Positions 59,119-64,000 of a stretch of DNA of 64,000 nucleotides are shown here, one piece after another. Source of the DNA: JAJYVT01 sp035534455 (GTDB lineage Bacteria; Actinomycetota; Acidimicrobiia; Acidimicrobiales; RAAP-2); NCBI GenBank assembly GCA_035534455.1, contig DATLRV010000038.1, forward strand, positions 1 to 64,000, given 5' to 3'. A program made the translations under genes and the position numbers. The notes beneath the pieces were generated by a model. The model saw only the letters and a list, made by a program, of their open reading frames with translations, searched no databases and was not told where the DNA came from. Numbering within the stretch: the first letter of the stretch is position 1; every line of letters begins with the position of its first letter.

Positions 59119-62100
59119 CAGAAGACCTCGGGGACGTGACGCTGGCCACGACGCTCGAGCTCGTCGAGGACGCGCCGCTCCACGTGCTCGACGATCCACT
59201 CGAGGATCTCCGCGGCGTTCGGCGCGCTCGAGGGCTGGACGGTGGGCGGCGTCGGTTCCACGGCGCGGGCTCCCTTCTTCCCGAACTCGGATGCAAGCGC
59301 AGGCGCCGGGCCGGTGCGCAACGGTACTGGAAGCAGCGCGGACGAACCGCGAGCCCCGTCAGCAGCACCGATGCCGCTGGGACCGGTGCCACCGGGACCG
59401 GAGTGTGCGTCGCGGTCCCCCGACCCGGGCTCGAACAGCCCGGCGAGGCCGGGGATCCCGGCGGCCGTGTGCCCGCGCCGGTCACCCCCGGGACCACCCG
59501 GGAGCGGCAACCCGATCCCGGCCGGGGAAACGGACCCCGAGCCGGCGCCTCTTGCTCGCTCGAGCAACGCAGCCAGGCCGGGGTCCTCGTGTCGCAGGCG
59601 CTCGAGGGCGCCCGCAGCGCCGCCCGAACGACCGCCTCGTTGGGCCCCGGAACCGCCGGCACCCGAGCCGGGGAACAGGTTCGACGCCGGCGCGGGCCCG
59701 TTACGAACCCCTTGTGGCGCGCCACCCGCGGTTCCGCCGGAGCCTCCACCTCGAGGCTTCGGGGAGAGCAGCCCCGCTGCGCCTCCCCCCACCGAGCCGA
59801 GCTGCGTGGGGCCGACGAAGGGCTCCGTGACCGCAGCGACCATCTTCTGGACGAGCGAGCCGATGCGCCGGGCGAGACCTTCCTCGGGGTCGAAGAAGTC
59901 ATCGAAGAAGAACCGCGGCGTCGACCCGCCTGGACCTCCGCGGTGGGTGGCATGGGAGGCGCGGGAGGCGTGGGTGCCATGGGAGGCGTGGGAGATGTCG
60001 CCGGCGGGCCGCACGTTCGTTCCGTGTGTGCCGTTCGGGCCGTGGGAAGTATGGGCGTCGGGTTCGTGCCGTCCCGGCCGGGTGGCGTGCACCAACTCGT
60101 GCGCCACGACCGCCGCGGATGCTGGACTTGTGTCCGGTCGGCGGGCCAGGTGGATGACCCGACCCACCGTTGCGGCCGGGCGCCCCGAGGCCGCCAGCGC
60201 CGCGGCGCTCGCAGGTCCCGCACGCAGCTCCACCGAGGCCGAGCCGCCGAGGGCGCGAGCCAGCGGTGCCAACCGGGGCGGCATCGCGATGACCGGGTCG
60301 GGCTTGTGACGCGCGAGCTCCGCGACGAACCGCCGCGCCCGCGGGGTGGTCGAGGGGGCCGGTCCGGCGCCTGCGGGTTGTGCCGAGGGTGACTGTCCAG
60401 GGGCGGCGGGAGCAGCGGACGCCGTGGGGGAGGCGGGGGCGGCGGGAGAGGTGGACGCGGTGGGAGCGGCGGACGCGCCGCGAGCGGTGCGGGCCCCGGA
60501 CGTCGGGGCGCCGCCGTCGCGTGAACGCGTGTCAGTGGAAGTGCGTGCGCCCGCGTCCGTGCCGGAGGCGGGCGCGGGCCGCTCCCCTGGCGCCACCTGG
60601 TCGCTGCCGGCACCGGCGCCTTCGGCCGTCCGGGCGCTCCGACGCCCCAGGACCGGACGCGTCGGGGAGTCGATCGACGAGGTCGTGGCGGCGCGGATCG
60701 TCTCCGCAGGACCCATCGAGCGTGCCAGTGCGGTCACCGGCCACGGACCGGCGTCGACCACTCGCGGAAGGAGCACCGGACGATGGCCGTCGGGTCCGCG
60801 AGGCGTCAATCCATCTCGGTCGGAGCCATCACCGGCGTCGGCGACACCGCCCGACGGCAAGGCGGCTCCGAGGGCTCGTCGCATCGCGGGCGTCGCCACC
60901 CGCGTCGGGTCCGTCGACGCCGCGTCGTGCGTGGCGGCGACCGGCGCGGTCTGCAGGTGCCGGACCGCCTTGACGAGCGGGCGCACCTCGGTGCTGCCGG
61001 AGAGCAGCGTCGTGCTGCCGGGGTCGAGCGCCCGGGGCGGCGCCGCCAGCGGTCGCGTGGCGAGTGTCGCTGGGAGTGACGCTGGGGTCGAGGCCGGGGG
61101 AGGCTGCGGGGGCGGCTGCGGCTGCGGGGGAGGCTGAGGCTGCGGGGGAGGCTGAGGCTGCCGGGGCCCCGGAGGATCGCCACGGACCTCCCCAAGTCGA
61201 CGACGCGGGAGCGGCGCCGACGTCCAGCGCCCACCCGCCGGTGTGCCCGTCGGCACCCCCACGCCCGGCGCCGCGCGCAGCAGGTGGCGAGCGCGCGCGT
61301 GGCCCGTCGTCGCGGCGTGCTGCGCGCCGAGGGAGGGCGCTGCGGGTCCCGGGCGCCGGTGGCGTCCGGGCGGACCCCAGCTCGGGCCCACCGACGACAA
61401 CCGCTCCCCGATCGACGTCGCGAGCTGTACGGGGCGGCTCGAGCCCGCCGCGCCTGCGGCCAGCCGCTCCGCAAGGAGCACCGCACCACCTGCGCCCGCG
61501 ACCGAGGAAGGTGTCTCCAACGAGGCAGCGGGGTCCCGTCCGCCACCCCTGCGGCGTGCCGGACGTGCAGTCGGCGTCGGCGTCGGCGCCTCCGCGGCTC
61601 TGGGGTCGCGGTCACCACGCTCGGCGGGGGCGGCGGGTGCCGAACCCCCGCCCGGGGATCCCGACCGGCGACGTTTTGCGGGCGTTGCGGGCCCCGGAGG
61701 CGAGGACGGCCGGGTCCCCGATGAACCATCCACAGGTGCGACACCGGACGCTCCTGGCGGCGATGGCGGGGTCCCGGGCCCGGCGGGCGAGGCTGCCGTA
61801 GTCCCGGGCCCGGCGGGCGAGGATGCCGTGGTCGACGAGCGACCCGCGGCCTGTCGAGCGAGGTTCGACAGCGAGGGCCGTGCCGCGCGCGGCGTGGTCC
61901 GCTCCTGCTGCGGCTGGCCCTTGGAGATCCGTTCCTCCCGGGCCGTGAGGACGTTCCCCACCGCGGCGACGTCGGGAAGCCGCTGCACGGGCAGTGCCTC
62001 GGCGCGAAGGCGGGCGCTGAACCCCCCCGGTCCCGACGATCCCCACTCCCCGGGAGGCAGCGCGGCGCGTGGGAGGGTCCCGGCAGCGAGAACGCCGAGC

Positions 62101-62504
62101 TGCTGGGGGGCCGACCTCACCGACCGGGCCGTGGCTGCGCTGCGGTCCATCGCCTCCTGCGCGAGCGACGCGGCGAGCGTGGCCGCACGACGCACGCCGA
62201 GCCGTACCCCCTCGGGGGGCTCCACCGTCGACATCGCCGTGCCCGATGCCGGCACGACGGGCGTCCGTTGGGCGATCGCCGGAGAGAACCGGAGCGCCGA
62301 ACGGGTGGCGAGGGAGCGACCGACAGAGGACGAGAAGTGCCGGCCCCCCATGACGAGACGGCCGACGGCCGAGTCGGGACGCCGGGAGCGGAGGCGCGCG
62401 TGCCAACCGAGACGCGCCGCGACGGAGCGGCCGAGCCGCGTGGCCGTCCCGGCCGGGTCCTGTGCCGACGCCGTCGCGCGGGTCTCCTCGTCGGTCACGG
62501 CCAT
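59118..62504 (-). CDS. DUF4157 (eCIS core domain) protein, 1128 residues
   Basis: The protein is dominated by Pro/Ala/Ser/Arg-rich disordered sequence. One folded island has the DUF4157 pattern: ASVELRAGPASAAALAASGR, VIHLARRPDTSPASAAVVAH, and the HELVH metalloprotease-like motif at residues 802-806. A His-rich stretch follows (SHGPNGTHGTN, SHGTHASRASHATH). The last 35 residues form an amphipathic helix (AEILEWIVEHVERRVLDELE). DUF4157 marks many eCIS cargo proteins, where it is thought to aid loading. Here it is encoded inside the structural operon between tube and LysM genes, where a tape-measure or adaptor gene is usual, so it may combine structural and cargo roles. Part of the length is Pro-Gln repeats. 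Confidence 0.75.
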   Translation of the reverse strand: MAVTDEETRATASAQDPAGTATRLGRSVAARLGWHARLRSRRPDSAVGRLVMGGRHFSSSVGRSLATRSALRFSPAIAQRTPVVPASGTAMSTVEPPEGVRLGVRRAATLAASLAQEAMDRSAATARSVRSAPQQLGVLAAGTLPRAALPPGEWGSSGPGGFSARLRAEALPVQRLPDVAAVGNVLTAREERISKGQPQQERTTPRAARPSLSNLARQAAGRSSTTASSPAGPGTTAASPAGPGTPPSPPGASGVAPVDGSSGTRPSSPPGPATPAKRRRSGSPGGGSAPAAPAERGDRDPRAAEAPTPTPTARPARRRGGGRDPAASLETPSSVAGAGGAVLLAERLAAGAAGSSRPVQLATSIGERLSSVGPSWGPPGRHRRPGPAAPSLGAQHAATTGHARARHLLRAAPGVGVPTGTPAGGRWTSAPLPRRRLGEVRGDPPGPRQPQPPPQPQPPPQPQPPPQPPPASTPASLPATLATRPLAAPPRALDPGSTTLLSGSTEVRPLVKAVRHLQTAPVAATHDAASTDPTRVATPAMRRALGAALPSGGVADAGDGSDRDGLTPRGPDGHRPVLLPRVVDAGPWPVTALARSMGPAETIRAATTSSIDSPTRPVLGRRSARTAEGAGAGSDQVAPGERPAPASGTDAGARTSTDTRSRDGGAPTSGARTARGASAAPTASTSPAAPASPTASAAPAAPGQSPSAQPAGAGPAPSTTPRARRFVAELARHKPDPVIAMPPRLAPLARALGGSASVELRAGPASAAALAASGRPAATVGRVIHLARRPDTSPASAAVVAHELVHATRPGRHEPDAHTSHGPNGTHGTNVRPAGDISHASHGTHASRASHATHRGGPGGSTPRFFFDDFFDPEEGLARRIGSLVQKMVAAVTEPFVGPTQLGSVGGGAAGLLSPKPRGGGSGGTAGGAPQGVRNGPAPASNLFPGSGAGGSGAQRGGRSGGAAGALERLRHEDPGLAALLERARGAGSGSVSPAGIGLPLPGGPGGDRRGHTAAGIPGLAGLFEPGSGDRDAHSGPGGTGPSGIGAADGARGSSALLPVPLRTGPAPALASEFGKKGARAVEPTPPTVQPSSAPNAAEILEWIVEHVERRVLDELERRGQRHVPEVF
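61093..61163. repeat. Pro-Gln coding tandem repeat
   Basis: Imperfect 18-bp units (TGCGGGGGAGGCTGAGGC and variants) encode PQPQPP on the minus strand within the DUF4157 protein. The array is in frame and would form an extended linker. Confidence 0.85.
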
Positions 62505-62506
62505 CG

Positions 62507-62980
62507 TCAGGAGAACGTCTTCGACGTGAAGCCGTGGTGGGCGAGCTCGAGCTCTTCGCTCGCGCCCTCACCGCCGTCTTCCACCGCGAGATGGGGGCCG
62601 CTCCAGCGAACCGCGAAGGCGCCCTGGATGTCCCACGAGCGCAACCGGGTCCCGTCGGTGCCCATCAGCGTGATCGCCGCGGTGCTGCGTGTCAGCTTGT
62701 CTGTGTTCGACTCGAATGTCGGCCCGGCGGTCTTGTTCACCCACGAGAACAGCGCGTCGCTGTTGGTGATGCCGCGCCGCAGCACGATGTTCGGCCACGT
62801 GAGCCTGCCCGGGAGCTTGTGGACGAAGCCGTTCTCGCCGCCCTCGGCGTACGAGACGGTGTCCACCGTCACCTCGAGCCCGGTGATCTCCCCGAACAAC
62901 CCGATGGCCTGGCCGTCGACCTCGAACAGGAAGTTGGCGGTATTGGGGAGATGGCCCTTGATCCCCAGGGGCATGCTCAT
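62507..62980 (-). CDS. phage tail tube protein (gp19-like), complete copy
   Basis: The 157-residue protein has the T4 gp19/Pvc5-type tube pattern: NTANFLFEVDGQAIGLFGEI, TGLEVTVDTVSYAEGGENGF, HKLPGRLTWPNIVLRRGITN and SWDIQGAFAVRWSGPHL. It is expected to form the inner tube or its baseplate-proximal ring. Two ATG codons lie three codons apart at the start; the first (62980) is used. It ends 2 bp before the DUF4157 start. Confidence 0.9.
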   Translation of the reverse strand: MSMPLGIKGHLPNTANFLFEVDGQAIGLFGEITGLEVTVDTVSYAEGGENGFVHKLPGRLTWPNIVLRRGITNSDALFSWVNKTAGPTFESNTDKLTRSTAAITLMGTDGTRLRSWDIQGAFAVRWSGPHLAVEDGGEGASEELELAHHGFTSKTFS

Positions 62981-63014
62981 GGCCGCCCTCCCTCATGGCC
63001 TCTCGTCGTCCCCG

Positions 63015-63185
63015 TCACAGCTGCCTCGCCTCGGCCCACGCCCGGGCGTTCAGCGAGGCCACGCCGTACACGAGCCGGGCCCGGTCGGCGTGCTCCAGGT
63101 CGAGGAGATCGTCGAGCGGCCAGTGCAGGTGATAGGCGAGGTAGATCAGCTCCTGCCACAGCGTGTCGGTCGGGTACTGCTTCAT
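63015..63185 (-). CDS. 56-residue DUF6760-like tail-assembly protein
   Basis: Starting MKQYPTDTLWQELIYLAYHL and ending ASLNARAWAEARQL, this small helical protein matches the short DUF6760-type proteins found between tube genes in eCIS loci. Its ATG at 63185 is 52 bp after the previous stop and its stop is 34 bp before the next start. It is below usual size cut-offs and easy to miss. The role is probably in tail assembly. Confidence 0.8.
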   Translation of the reverse strand: MKQYPTDTLWQELIYLAYHLHWPLDDLLDLEHADRARLVYGVASLNARAWAEARQL

Positions 63186-63237
63186 CTGCCGGTCCTCGGC
63201 TCGGTGGTCAACTGCCGGTCAGGGTGCCGACCCGGCC

Positions 63238-63729
63238 TCACCTGCCGGAGCTCGGCACCTCCTCGATGGCGTGACGGCGACCTACCGGGCGCGCCACCTC
63301 TCCCTTTCCCTCGTCCCCCGCCCCGTTCGCCGCCGGGGCAGGTGCGGCGACCGAAGCCTCGGCCCCCCCGGGTGTCCCGTTGCCGGAGGACGGTCTTGTT
63401 CCCTGGTCCTGTGCGTCGAGCAGTGACTGGATGTCGTCTTCGGACCCGAAGTTGATCACGCCGTAGAAGTCCTGCAGGTAGGCGAGGTCGGCCGCGAACA
63501 GCCCCTCGATCTCGTGGCGCGTGACCATCGGCAGGGAACCGAGGGACCGGACCACACGGCTCAGCACCACGATGGTGAGCCGCGGGTCGTCGGCCCCGAG
63601 GATCGTCGGGTCGCGCAGCGGCTCGAGCTCGTCCCTGGCCGTCGCGAGGCGCATGACCCCGTGCCGATGCACGGAGCCACCCTCGTCCACGTAGCCCTTC
63701 GGGAGGACGAATTCGTACTCGGTGCGCAC
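63238..63729 (-). CDS. eCIS tail-assembly protein, gp41-like
   Basis: The 163-residue protein begins VRTEYEFVLPKGYVDEGGSV, followed by HRHGVMRLATARDELEPLRD, VVLSRVVRSLGSLPMVTRHE and LQDFYGVINFG. This is the pattern of the small phage tail-assembly proteins that sit between the two tube genes in eCIS loci. The C-terminal 55 residues are disordered (Ala/Pro/Gly-rich). GTG 63729 gives the family-typical N-terminus and lies 16 bp after the upstream tube stop. Confidence 0.75.
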   Translation of the reverse strand: MRTEYEFVLPKGYVDEGGSVHRHGVMRLATARDELEPLRDPTILGADDPRLTIVVLSRVVRSLGSLPMVTRHEIEGLFAADLAYLQDFYGVINFGSEDDIQSLLDAQDQGTRPSSGNGTPGGAEASVAAPAPAANGAGDEGKGEVARPVGRRHAIEEVPSSGR

Positions 63730-63745
63730 CGGCCCGCTCGTCTCG

Positions 63746-64000
63746 CTACTTGACGCGGAGCAGGGTCTCGTACTGGAGGGTGATCGTCTCGTGGATCGGG
63801 TCGTTCTTGGTGACGTCGTAGCCCTCGGCCTCGATCTTGGACGGCCACGCCTCGGTGAAGTTCCACCGGGAGACTTCGGTAAGGGACGTGTCGTAGCCGA
63901 CCACCGACCCGGTCCTGCGGTCCGTCGCACGCGTCGCGGCCTTCATCCCTGTGTCGCGGATCGAGAGGAACCACTTCCAGATCGGGTCGTTGCCGATTGT
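63746..64000 (-). CDS. phage tail tube protein (gp19-like), C-terminal part
   Basis: This gene runs off the right edge; 84 codons are visible. IGNDPIWKWFLSIRDTGMKA, then FTEAWPSKIEAEGYDVTKND and IHETITLQYETLLRV are characteristic of the C-terminal half of Pvc1/gp19-type tube proteins. It is probably the main tube subunit, and the sheath genes would be expected just beyond it. The second tube gene at 62507 is a distant paralogue. Confidence 0.9.
   Translation of the reverse strand, partial: TIGNDPIWKWFLSIRDTGMKAATRATDRRTGSVVGYDTSLTEVSRWNFTEAWPSKIEAEGYDVTKNDPIHETITLQYETLLRVK

Noticed and set aside
53268..64000. Prophage or type VI secretion system
   Set aside because: No capsid, portal, terminase, integrase or lysis gene and no TssJ, TssL or TssM. 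DUF4157, DUF4255, LysM adaptor and AAA+ point to eCIS.
1..64000. tRNA, rRNA, riboswitch or other structured RNA genes
   Set aside because: Beyond the two attenuation leaders, reading both strands showed no cloverleaf with a GTTCGAATC-type T arm and no recognisable riboswitch core; a covariance-model search would be needed to exclude them fully.

Overview
The window comes from a high-GC actinobacterium. The closest overall impression is a member of the Acidimicrobiia or a relative, but that placement is an inference from gene content and style: GYWLVA-type secreted repeats, TAnnnT-like -10 boxes set 6-9 nt before start codons, and dense NTGA start/stop overlaps. No rRNA or tRNA gene, CRISPR array, insertion sequence or phage integrase was recognised.

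Left part (about 1-34 kb), housekeeping and metabolism. After a truncated secreted repeat protein and a small membrane protein come greA-leuC-leuD, facing leuA. leuA sits behind a complete attenuation leader: a leaderless leader peptide with four Leu codons, a pause hairpin and an intrinsic terminator. A patchwork follows: a decayed GNAT gene, a CorA transporter, an HxlR regulator divergent from a methyltransferase, a metallo-beta-lactamase-fold protein, a secreted protein and an APH-family kinase. Serine and branched-chain genes then resume (serA, a class I aminotransferase, serC, ilvC-ilvN-ilvB). ilvB has its own leader peptide and attenuator. They are preceded on the same strand by a translationally coupled run: alpha/beta hydrolase-gatC-gatA-gatB-ilvD. 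An SCP2 protein, an SDR, an EamA exporter and sbcDC complete this part.

Right part (about 32-64 kb), a contractile injection system of the extracellular (eCIS, phage-tail-like) class. The structural operon runs leftward from beyond the window edge: tail tube (partial), a tail-assembly protein, a 56-residue DUF6760-like protein, a second tube, a 1128-residue DUF4157 protein, LysM adaptor, VgrG-like spike, gp25, baseplate J, tail protein I, and a tail-anchored zinc-ribbon protein. Facing it is a rightward operon that starts with a DUF4255 (Pvc16-like) tail terminator. It continues with three proteins of identical plan: paired Ig-like domains, one membrane helix, then strings of carboxypeptidase-regulatory-like beta domains (739, 910 and 2310 residues). 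A third, leftward block carries an unknown 375-residue protein, a Septum_form-like lipoprotein, the eCIS AAA+ ATPase, a 508-residue beta-rich protein coupled to a YbjN/type III chaperone-like protein, and a PASTA kinase.

The sheath genes are presumably just outside the window. The least familiar parts are the Ig-TM-fibre trio, the putative cargo/chaperone pair, and an 11-nt promoter motif (TTGCTACAGTC) followed by a GGGCC/GGCCC hairpin. That module stands before both the DUF4255 operon and the 508-residue gene, which suggests co-expression of apparatus and cargo.
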